Assembly: GCA_015654595.1 (NCBI GenBank)
Contig: JAATGQ010000099.1
Location: 1-34,406, forward strand
Reading direction: 5' to 3'
DNA: 34,406 bases
Source of the DNA: Chitinophagales bacterium
GTDB taxonomy: Bacteria > Bacteroidota > Bacteroidia > Chitinophagales > Chitinophagaceae
Made by a program: the position numbers and the translations under genes
In this document: in pieces, positions 7,683 to 14,766 of the stretch
Layout of the letters: every line of letters begins with the position of its first letter
Numbering within the stretch: the first letter of the stretch is position 1
The notes under the pieces: generated by a model
Seen by the model: the letters and a program-made list of their open reading frames with translations, nothing else
Told to the model about the DNA's origin: nothing
Databases searched by the model: none

Positions 7683-8588
7683 TTAGTTCACCATAAAACC
7701 CTGCCCGGGGTCCACATAAAAATCATACGAACTACCCGAAGCAGTAACCGAAAGATCGATATACTCACCCGGCGCCAGGTCCGAAGGGACCTGCACTACC
7801 ATAGCCTTGTCCGTCTTCGAGACGATCGTCAAACCATAAGGCCCACTCCAACCGACGTCGTACGTCACCACCGAACTGACCCCCGATAAAAAACTCCCGT
7901 TGATCGTTAGCGTTCCTCCTCTTGCAACAACGACACCGACAGGGAAAGTCACCTGGGGCGGGGGCAGGGTCAGCGTAAGGGTGCCACCGTTTGCCGTCCA
8001 CTGACCACTGGTAAGCTGGATCGTATAGGTTCCCGTGTCGGCGAGAGTGACGTCGAAATACAGCTGTGAGGAGGTGATTGACGCCTCGATAGCTGTCCTG
8101 ATCTTCTGGCCTTTTGGAGAGACCAGCACAACACTTGTCTGGTTCGTATCCGCAATAAAATACTGTCCTTCCAGTCGTATCGACAGCGGAGTGCCGATGG
8201 CGCCGTTGTTTGGATATACGTCGGTGATCTGAACCGGGGCCTGATTGATCACGGGTTTGAGCACATAGGTTTGAGTAATGCCGTTCTGTGCCGTGACGGT
8301 ATAGGTAAATCCAGCATTGAAAGGGATACGCGTTCCCGAGGAAGGCTGGACTGTCGCGCGTGGAGAGACTGAGATAACCGGTGCAATAGAATCCGGGATG
8401 TCCTGCATCGGCGGCCAGTACACGATGATGGTATTGCTGTCGATGCTTGCGGTCAGAGCCGCGCCTGTGTTGTCTGTCAGCTGAAAAGAAGTAAGGGCAG
8501 CAAAGGGATATTTTGTGTCGGTCTTCTTACAGGAGGCAGCTGCCAAAAGCAGCAAAACGGCTGATCTTCTTACGGCAAAAAATGACAT
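7683..8588 (-). CDS. Lipoprotein with DUF5018-like and IPT/TIG-like domains
   Basis: A 301-residue predicted lipoprotein: a short hydrophobic signal ends in the lipobox LAAASC, with Lys residues following the Cys as in exported Bacteroidota lipoproteins. Residues about 33-115 follow the pattern of the DUF5018-like domain (FQLTDNTGAAL, APVISVSPRATVQPSSG, YTVTAQNGITQTYVL). Residues about 117-205 look like an IPT/TIG-type immunoglobulin fold (ITDVYPNNGAIGTPLSIRLEGQYF) and a second such unit may follow to the C-terminus. It is the last of four same-strand lipoprotein genes and shares its N-terminal domain with the gene at 9369. Such proteins usually sit on the cell surface or outer membrane; substrate unknown. 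Confidence 0.8.
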   Translation of the reverse strand: MSFFAVRRSAVLLLLAAASCKKTDTKYPFAALTSFQLTDNTGAALTASIDSNTIIVYWPPMQDIPDSIAPVISVSPRATVQPSSGTRIPFNAGFTYTVTAQNGITQTYVLKPVINQAPVQITDVYPNNGAIGTPLSIRLEGQYFIADTNQTSVVLVSPKGQKIRTAIEASITSSQLYFDVTLADTGTYTIQLTSGQWTANGGTLTLTLPPPQVTFPVGVVVARGGTLTINGSFLSGVSSVVTYDVGWSGPYGLTIVSKTDKAMVVQVPSDLAPGEYIDLSVTASGSSYDFYVDPGQGFMVN

Positions 8589-8642
8589 GGGAGGATTGGA
8601 ATAAAAGGATGGCCTTGCCGACCTTCCGTTAAAGAATGGAGA

Positions 8643-9290
8643 TTAGAACAGTTTATAGTGGCCAAAGATATTTGCTTTGTCCAGGGAACCGCTAACCTGA
8701 GCGGGTATCGAGTCTACCTGCAGGGCGTAGATCACAGTAGCCGAATTGATATTCGAATTGTTCGACACAATGACATAGCGGTTGGCAATGGGTACGGGCA
8801 CATGCGTAGTTGCGTCATAGGAATAGTATCCTTTGAAATTGTTGTAAGCAGCACTTTCGCCGATAGAATCGGACCAGGCAGCCTGGAATCCGGTCTTGAC
8901 ATCGGTGACGGTAAGACTGCTCAACGTAGAGGATGCCTTGTCTACATATCCTATATAGGTCAGCGGAGTGCTGGTCTGTCGTACAATATAGGAATTGAAG
9001 AAACCTGTAAAACGAACCTGGACTGGCGTATGAGTCGAATCATTATTAGCCAGGTTATAAGGCACGCTCCCGAATCCAGCAGCACCCAATGTCGGATCGG
9101 CCCAATGGCCAAGGATCTCAAACGGGTTGACGGTTCCTGCTGTCACGGTCAGTATCTTAACCTTGCTGTCGGCATTGTCGGTTACTCCCAGGCCGGCGCG
9201 GGCTGGCACATCGGCGGCATTCTTTGTACATGCCTGCAATATTGCGGCCGACAGGACGAGGGAACCCAGAATTTGAATTGTCTTTTTCAT
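8643..9290 (-). CDS. Lipoprotein of unknown function
   Basis: A 215-residue protein starting MKKTIQILGSLVLSAAILQAC, a clear lipoprotein signal with lipobox LQAC. The mature part is rich in Thr, Ser, Asn and Val, as expected for a beta-sandwich. I do not recognise a family. It is the third gene of the minus-strand lipoprotein operon, 78 bp after the gene at 9369 and 54 bp before the one at 7683. It may be exported to the outer membrane with its neighbours. Confidence 0.75.
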   Translation of the reverse strand: MKKTIQILGSLVLSAAILQACTKNAADVPARAGLGVTDNADSKVKILTVTAGTVNPFEILGHWADPTLGAAGFGSVPYNLANNDSTHTPVQVRFTGFFNSYIVRQTSTPLTYIGYVDKASSTLSSLTVTDVKTGFQAAWSDSIGESAAYNNFKGYYSYDATTHVPVPIANRYVIVSNNSNINSATVIYALQVDSIPAQVSGSLDKANIFGHYKLF

Positions 9291-9368
9291 CAGATAAAAT
9301 TTTGGTGTTTGAAATGGTAATTGGACTGGACGGCGGCAAGGCCAACTTTTTTATTCAGGCAGCACAGT

Positions 9369-10046
9369 TCAGGGATTATAGATCAGGATTGGATAGGTCA
9401 TAGCGGCTTTTATCTGTCCAAACATAGTGACATGAATGTGATAGAGTCCGCTTTCGATATCGGCCGGGATCTGCGGGGAATTGAGAACATAGACGCCATT
9501 TTCTACAAGGACCATGGTCTGCACACTGCCTAAATTCATCGGATAGAGATGGCCTGTTGCGTCAGACGATAGCTGCAGCGAGAAATCATTCAGGTTTAGC
9601 GTGTTGAAATTGCCAATGATGTTCAATATATACCCATTGACGGGATAGGCGAGCGTGTCGCCGGGCTGTGACAACTCCTGCAGCACCAGCGGCGGCGCCT
9701 GGATCACGATCTTCAACCGATATGTCGCTGTTGATCCATCCTTTCCTTTTATGGTATAACTGGCGGTAGTATCGGTGATGGGTACTGGCAAGGGCTCCGT
9801 TTGGAGGGTCGCGCCTTCGCTGACGGTGATGGCGGGATCGATGACCTGCAAATGGAAATAGAACGGCACATAGACAGTAATAAGATTGCTGTCATCGTCG
9901 ATCGCGCCATAGATTACGCTGTCCGTCAGATTGGCAACTTTATATTCGAGTATCCTGTCCTGGCGTTGTGCAGGCAGCGATGTTGTTTTTTTACACGAAA
10001 AGAAGACGGCCAGGAATACGATCGACAGAATATATCTTGAAGGCAT
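9369..10046 (-). CDS. Lipoprotein with DUF5018-like domain
   Basis: A 225-residue lipoprotein (signal ending VFFSC, followed by KK). Residues about 30-115 repeat the DUF5018-like layout seen in the gene at 7683: an ILEYKVANLTDS strand, LITVYVPFY, ITVSEGATLQTEP and YTIKGKDGSTATYRLKI. The remainder (about 118-225) could be one IPT/TIG-like sandwich, with the C-terminal SGLYHIHVTMFG strand. It starts 23 bp after the stop of the HmuY-like gene, so the two are surely co-transcribed. Confidence 0.8.
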   Translation of the reverse strand: MPSRYILSIVFLAVFFSCKKTTSLPAQRQDRILEYKVANLTDSVIYGAIDDDSNLITVYVPFYFHLQVIDPAITVSEGATLQTEPLPVPITDTTASYTIKGKDGSTATYRLKIVIQAPPLVLQELSQPGDTLAYPVNGYILNIIGNFNTLNLNDFSLQLSSDATGHLYPMNLGSVQTMVLVENGVYVLNSPQIPADIESGLYHIHVTMFGQIKAAMTYPILIYNP

Positions 10047-10069
10047 CTGAAGTAAGTTGAATAGAAGGA

Positions 10070-10843
10070 TTAGTGAATGCTCAGGTCCGTGCTGCCGGGT
10101 TTGCCCAATACATACTGAAAGGTGAGATAGGGCGCTGCTGTGCCGGTCACAGGATTGGGATCCGCATCCTTATAAATGCTGATCATTTTGATCCGGGCGT
10201 ATTCCCCTGCTGGAGTATGGACGATGATGGTCCGGTCCGGCCGGGCCCAGGCAGTATGCTGCTGCGTTCCACCTGTCGTATCGGTTCCGCCGATACCCAG
10301 CTGGTGACAGATGGGCGACGTATAATAAAGGGTGCCGCTCCAGTCGTAGACATACCAGCCCACGCCCTGCCCAAACAGCCCCGCGTCGTCCGTGCCTACC
10401 GCGGCTCCCGCGGTATTGTAGCTGAGATTGGAGGGCAGCACGTTGACGCTGTCGAAGTATTGCGCAATGATCGCAATACCGCCTTGGCCTGGTCCGCCTG
10501 AACCCGCATTGCTGCTGTTAGCGCCGTTGTTGCCGCCTAGGAAGCTGTTGAAGATGCTGCTGAAGCTGACATCCCAGCGATTCGTTTGTGCATAGAGGAT
10601 GGGTACGCCCGTATTCCTGTCCAGGCTGAAGAGGATCGTCGCCCGGCTGGCGTCGGGTGCGGTGAGACTGGAGGTGTCGCCTGTAAAATTCGACACGGTG
10701 ATCAGCCGGTTATACATCGTGTCGTTGGTCGGTGCCTCCGCGGTTGAATTATTTTTGCTTTTGGAGCAGGAGAACAGGCTGCCTGCGATAAGCAGCAAGA
10801 GAAGCCAGAGCCTTGGTGGAGAGGAAAGGTGCATCTTTTTCAT
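10070..10843 (-). CDS. HmuY-like lipoprotein
   Basis: HmuY-family proteins are surface or secreted beta-rich lipoproteins, best known as heme-binding proteins working with TonB-dependent HmuR in Porphyromonas; many relatives have unknown ligands. This 257-residue protein has a lipoprotein signal (LLLIAGSLFSC) and the family layout: RWDVSFSSIFNSF, a Gly/Asn-rich loop then GGIAIIAQYFDSV, GVGWYVYDW, and near the end TIIVHTPAGEYARIKMISIY and YLTFQYVL. I chose the ATG at 10843 (MKKMHLSS) rather than the upstream one at 10909, because the signal peptide begins there. First gene of a four-lipoprotein operon. There is no adjacent HmuR-type receptor, so heme binding is not established here. Confidence 0.8.
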   Translation of the reverse strand: MKKMHLSSPPRLWLLLLLIAGSLFSCSKSKNNSTAEAPTNDTMYNRLITVSNFTGDTSSLTAPDASRATILFSLDRNTGVPILYAQTNRWDVSFSSIFNSFLGGNNGANSSNAGSGGPGQGGIAIIAQYFDSVNVLPSNLSYNTAGAAVGTDDAGLFGQGVGWYVYDWSGTLYYTSPICHQLGIGGTDTTGGTQQHTAWARPDRTIIVHTPAGEYARIKMISIYKDADPNPVTGTAAPYLTFQYVLGKPGSTDLSIH

Positions 10844-10944
10844 GGCACAAAACTCTGGACATGCCTTGATCCTAAAGGGAAAAATAGTTACCTGAAAGGA
10901 AAAAAGCAATAAATTCGGGTCTTGTCCGGTAAAAACAACTGTCT

Positions 10945-13365
10945 ATGGTTTCAAAAGTGTCTTTCAGCAGCAGCCTTCTTTTTCTCTTCTTCTTTGCTAT
11001 AGCAACAGGATGGGCACAATCGCCCCGACAGCATATCGATTTCGATGAAGGCTGGAAGTTCCATCTTGGACATGCCGCTGATCCGCACAGGGATTTCAAT
11101 TATGGTATCGGTAATATCCTGTCGAAGACCGGCGACGCCGGCGGAACAGCAATAGATATGAAGTTCGATGACCGCGGCTGGGCCGCTGTGCAGCTGCCGC
11201 ATGACTGGGCGGTGGGACTGCCCTTTATACAGGTGGACAATGACGATGTCGACGGACATGGTTACCATACGGTAGGTGCGCTTTATCCTGAGAATAGCGT
11301 GGGATGGTATCGGAAAACGTTTACCGTCGACAGGGCCGATTCAGGAAAACGCTTTGTCCTTCAATTCGACGGCATCTACCGTGACAGCAAAGTCTGGATC
11401 AACAACTGCTACCTGGGCGGACAATTCAGCGGCTATTGCGGTTCTTCCTATGATATTACAGATTTCCTCCGTTTTAATGCTAAGAATACCATCGTCGTCC
11501 GGGTCGATGCAACGCAATTCGAAGGATGGTTTTATGAAGGCGCGGGCATCTACCGGCATGCCTGGCTGAATGTAACGGACGACGTGCACCTGACCGATCC
11601 GGGCGGCATATACGTGCATACGCAGACACAGGGCGATCAGGCGGTGGTCACCATCGAATCGATAGTACACAACGATGGCTTGCAGGCGAGGCCCGTAACC
11701 GTTACCTCCTTTATCACAGACAGGGCGGGTCATCGTTTGGCATCGGGGAATGAACAGCCCTTGTCGCTGCCGATCGATGGAAGCGGCAAGACCAGTCAGA
11801 CGCTGACGATCCCGCATCCGGAGCTTTGGTCGCTGAAGGATCCTTATCTGTATCGGGCGACGGTACGGGTTCAGGCGGGAAATAAAATTCTTGACAGCGT
11901 CACCGTTCGCTTTGGCATCAGGACGATCACCATCGACAAGGACAAGGGACTTTTCCTGAATGGCGAGGCGGTAAAAGTACAGGGCGTCTGCTGCCACCAG
12001 GATCATGCGGGTGTTGGCGCAGCGCTGCCGGACTATCTTCAGTTCTATCGCATCGGTTTGTTGAAGGAGATGGGTGCCAATGCTTATCGCACCAGCCACA
12101 ACCCGCCAACGCCGGAGCTGCTGGATGCCTGCGACAGTCTGGGGATGCTGGTACTGGACGAGACGCGGTTGTTGAACAGCGGCGCTGAATATGGCGCCGA
12201 GTTTGAAAACCTGGTTCTCAGAGACCGCAACCATGCCAGCGTATTTATGTGGTCCATCGGCAACGAAGAATATGCGATACAGGCGACCAACTGGGGCAAA
12301 CGGATCGCACAGCACCAGCTGCTGCGCCAGCAGGAGCTGGACCCTTCCCGCACGGCCACCTGCGCGGTAAACATGGGCAATCACTATTCCGGCGTCAACG
12401 AAGTGATCCCTGTCCGGGGTTTCAACTATAACTTATCCGGGTTGGATGGCTATCACAAAGACCATCCCGATCAGCCGGTTATCGGAACAGAAGTGGCCAG
12501 CACCGTTTCGACAAGAGGCATCTATATAAAAGATACCGTCAATGCCTACGTGCCCGATTATGACAGCGTTTATCCGCCCTGGGCCAGCACCGCAGAACAG
12601 TGGTGGACGATCGCCGCGGCGCGCCCATGGATGATGGGCGGGTTTGCATGGACAGGGTTTGACTATCGGGGTGAGCCCACGCCATTCCGCTGGCCTGATA
12701 TCAACTCGCATTTTGGGATCATGGATATGTGCGGCTTTGCAAAGACCGTGTATTACTATTATCAATCCTGGTGGACCGATAAAGACATCCTGCATATCGC
12801 GCCGCACTGGAATTGGAAGGGCAAGGAAGGACAGCCGGTGGCGGTTTGGGTCAATACCAACGCCGATAACGTGGAGCTTTTCCTGAATGGAAAAAGCCTT
12901 GGCAGGAAAGACATGCCGAAGAACGGCCATCTGGAATGGATGGTCAGCTATGCACCCGGAAAGCTGGAAGCGGTAGCCTATAAAAAGGGCAGGAAGATCA
13001 CGGCGGTGGAAGAAACGACCGGCCCTGCATACCAGGTCGTCGCTTCACCCTCCAAGCCAGCCCTGCTGGCAGATGGCCAGGATGCAGTGGTGATCAATCT
13101 CAGCGTGGTCGATAAAAAAGGACGCATGGTGCCCGATGCGGGGAATCTGTTGCATTTTGTTGTCGATGGGAACGCGCGTATCATCGGGGTTGGAAATGGA
13201 GACCCGAGCAGTCATGAGGCGGACGTATATACGGGTAAAGACTGGCAGCGCCGGCTGTTCAATGGGCAATGCCAGGTGATATTGCAGTCTGCCGGAAAGG
13301 AAACGAAGGAGGTGCATTTCATTGCGACGGGTGACGGGCTGCAGCAAGCGCAAATAAGTTTATAA
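10945..13365 (+). CDS. Secreted glycoside hydrolase family 2 (beta-galactosidase-like)
   Basis: An 806-residue exo-glycosidase of the GH2 type. A signal peptide ends near ATGWAQ (residues 1-25). Then come the jelly-roll sugar-binding domain (about 30-200, with QLPHDW and NGIYRDSKVW-like features), an Ig-like domain (about 205-300), the TIM barrel (about 305-600, with GVCCHQDHAG and RTSHNPPTPELLDACD), a DUF4982-type domain (about 620-690) and a C-terminal Ig-like domain. E441 in WSIGNEE is the expected acid/base, and E516 in PVIGTEVAST the expected nucleophile. It acts in the periplasm or outside the cell on beta-linked galactose or a related sugar; the exact substrate cannot be read from sequence. 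It is divergent from the HmuY-like operon and converges with the serpin gene over a shared terminator. Confidence 0.92.
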   Translation: MVSKVSFSSSLLFLFFFAIATGWAQSPRQHIDFDEGWKFHLGHAADPHRDFNYGIGNILSKTGDAGGTAIDMKFDDRGWAAVQLPHDWAVGLPFIQVDNDDVDGHGYHTVGALYPENSVGWYRKTFTVDRADSGKRFVLQFDGIYRDSKVWINNCYLGGQFSGYCGSSYDITDFLRFNAKNTIVVRVDATQFEGWFYEGAGIYRHAWLNVTDDVHLTDPGGIYVHTQTQGDQAVVTIESIVHNDGLQARPVTVTSFITDRAGHRLASGNEQPLSLPIDGSGKTSQTLTIPHPELWSLKDPYLYRATVRVQAGNKILDSVTVRFGIRTITIDKDKGLFLNGEAVKVQGVCCHQDHAGVGAALPDYLQFYRIGLLKEMGANAYRTSHNPPTPELLDACDSLGMLVLDETRLLNSGAEYGAEFENLVLRDRNHASVFMWSIGNEEYAIQATNWGKRIAQHQLLRQQELDPSRTATCAVNMGNHYSGVNEVIPVRGFNYNLSGLDGYHKDHPDQPVIGTEVASTVSTRGIYIKDTVNAYVPDYDSVYPPWASTAEQWWTIAAARPWMMGGFAWTGFDYRGEPTPFRWPDINSHFGIMDMCGFAKTVYYYYQSWWTDKDILHIAPHWNWKGKEGQPVAVWVNTNADNVELFLNGKSLGRKDMPKNGHLEWMVSYAPGKLEAVAYKKGRKITAVEETTGPAYQVVASPSKPALLADGQDAVVINLSVVDKKGRMVPDAGNLLHFVVDGNARIIGVGNGDPSSHEADVYTGKDWQRRLFNGQCQVILQSAGKETKEVHFIATGDGLQQAQISL

Positions 13366-13367
13366 AG

Positions 13368-13392
13368 AAGAAGCGGGTTAACCCTGCTTCTT
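13368..13392. terminator. Bidirectional terminator between GH2 and serpin genes
   Basis: AAGAAGC-GGGTT pairs with AACCC-(T)-GCTTCTT, a 12-bp stem with one bulged T and no real loop, followed by TTTTG on the plus strand and a T-rich stretch on the minus strand. The serpin stop codon (13378-13380) lies inside it, so it serves two convergent genes with almost no spacer. Confidence 0.6.
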
Positions 13393-14664
13393 TTGCTTTG
13401 TCCTGGTTTTTACCGGCGGCGGTGCAGGAGCCGGCATCACCTCTTTCCCCGAAGGGTCATTGACGATACCCGACAACAGGATAGCGTTATGCGGCTTTTC
13501 CATCAGTACATAAAAGAAGGGTCGGTTGAACATGATCTGACGGGCATTAGGCCGACCAGGATCAGAAAGGCTGATCGAGCCGCCGGATGATGGAGCAGCG
13601 GCAAGCCCTGTTTCATTTACCTGTATGGAAGTTCCCTGTACGATCTGCGAGAGACTCGCTTTGCTGCCGCCCGTAGGGAACATCGCGGAGAGATCCGCTT
13701 CTTCCACGGACGCCATCCCCATTTTTTCAAGAACGGGTTTCAGATTGCTTATTTCATTGCTGGCCTCCCAGCGAGGCAGCGTCAGCTGCACCCATTGATC
13801 CGTCACCTTATTAAGCGCGGTATTGAGTCGGATCGGAGTAAAATTATACAGCCAGTCCGTGATAGAAAGCTGCTCGTTTTCCGGAAGCAATACCAAAAGA
13901 CTATAGTTATCCCCGGCGCCGCAAGGGAGTTCCACCATCGTAAAGGCCGTATCCGCATAGGTATGAATAACGCCTGTCCGTTGCATCATCGGGACTGGCC
14001 GCACGCGTCCGGGACGCACATAGAAGTTGCCGTCGTGCGTGTATTCTGGGTTAAAGGCAGCTGTCCAGTCGCCTCTGAAAGCAAAAGCGCTCAGCAGGTA
14101 GATACAGTCGCGGGGGCTGGCCTGCTGCATGACCGAAAGGATCTGGTGATCCGTATTCTGATCGGCCCAGTGATTGATCTGGTCGACGGCCTGACGGCCC
14201 GCAAAAGTCGAGGGAACTGTTGCAGCATAGTAAAAATTGGATAACAGACTCTCGTAGATCGGAGAAAGACCCAGTTTGCGCTGGTTATACCAGCAGCTTT
14301 CAACTGCCGACACTTTTACCTTGCTGTCCTCTATGGGCAATTGCTGCAGCAGATCCTTGCATTCACTGTTGAGGTAGGGGATATCGATCCCTTCTGTGCC
14401 AAGGGTTTGGGTGATGGTGGTCCGGGTATCCTTGACCGCGCCATTACAAAGCATACTGAGGTTGAGATAGACACTTAGGGGAGAGATAAGCTTGTTGTTG
14501 CGGGCCGTGTCGGCCTGCAATACTGTCTTTAATAGCCGGAAGGCAAATTCGTTGTGGCTTTGAGTAAATTCCGGGCGAGAGGGGTTGGGCGCCGGCTTTT
14601 GTTTCCAGACCGGAATAAAGGCCATGAACGCAGGCAGGAGACAGCCGAGAAAATATCTCTTCAT
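13378..14664 (-). CDS. Serpin-family protein (predicted exported)
   Basis: Serpins are usually suicide inhibitors of serine or cysteine proteases. The 428-residue protein has an N-terminal signal-like segment (MKRYFLGCLLPAFMAFIPV; the GCLL cysteine is a weak lipobox candidate), the core features NKLISPLSVYLNLSMLCNGA, LLSAFAFRGDWTAAF, VELPCGAGDNYSLLVLLP, the hinge VNETGLAAA, and the family signature FNRPFFYVLMEKPHNAILLSGIV. Its loop differs from inhibitory serpins: Leu replaces the usual Thr/Ser at P14, a Pro lies near P10, and the loop is about four residues longer than in alpha-1-antitrypsin. Inhibition is therefore uncertain. The C-terminus ends in a Pro/Lys/Gln-rich tail. It lies 102 bp downstream of a large secreted protease gene on the same strand, but a terminator separates them. 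Either a guard against the cell's own protease or a defence against foreign proteases is possible. Confidence 0.9.
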   Translation of the reverse strand: MKRYFLGCLLPAFMAFIPVWKQKPAPNPSRPEFTQSHNEFAFRLLKTVLQADTARNNKLISPLSVYLNLSMLCNGAVKDTRTTITQTLGTEGIDIPYLNSECKDLLQQLPIEDSKVKVSAVESCWYNQRKLGLSPIYESLLSNFYYAATVPSTFAGRQAVDQINHWADQNTDHQILSVMQQASPRDCIYLLSAFAFRGDWTAAFNPEYTHDGNFYVRPGRVRPVPMMQRTGVIHTYADTAFTMVELPCGAGDNYSLLVLLPENEQLSITDWLYNFTPIRLNTALNKVTDQWVQLTLPRWEASNEISNLKPVLEKMGMASVEEADLSAMFPTGGSKASLSQIVQGTSIQVNETGLAAAPSSGGSISLSDPGRPNARQIMFNRPFFYVLMEKPHNAILLSGIVNDPSGKEVMPAPAPPPVKTRTKQKKQG

Positions 14665-14723
14665 GATAATCGATACTGCGAGATTTAAGGCTGTCTCAGG
14701 GGCGGATCAAATATATAAAAATA

Positions 14724-14758
14724 ATCCAAAGAGCCCGCTATAGACGGGCCCTTTGGAT
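14724..14758 (-). terminator. Rho-independent terminator of the S8/S53-like peptidase gene
   Basis: ATCCAAAGaGCCCG pairs with CGGGCcCTTTGGAT (14 bp, one mismatch) around a 7-nt loop. On the minus strand it is followed by TTATTTTTATATA. It starts 8 nt after the peptidase stop codon and precedes the serpin gene by about 60 bp. Confidence 0.85.
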
Positions 14759-14766
14759 CATAAAAG

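Noticed and set aside
11341..12384. 347-codon open frame antisense to the GH2 gene
   Set aside because: The GH2 frame carries both catalytic glutamates and full family layout; the antisense protein has no family features.
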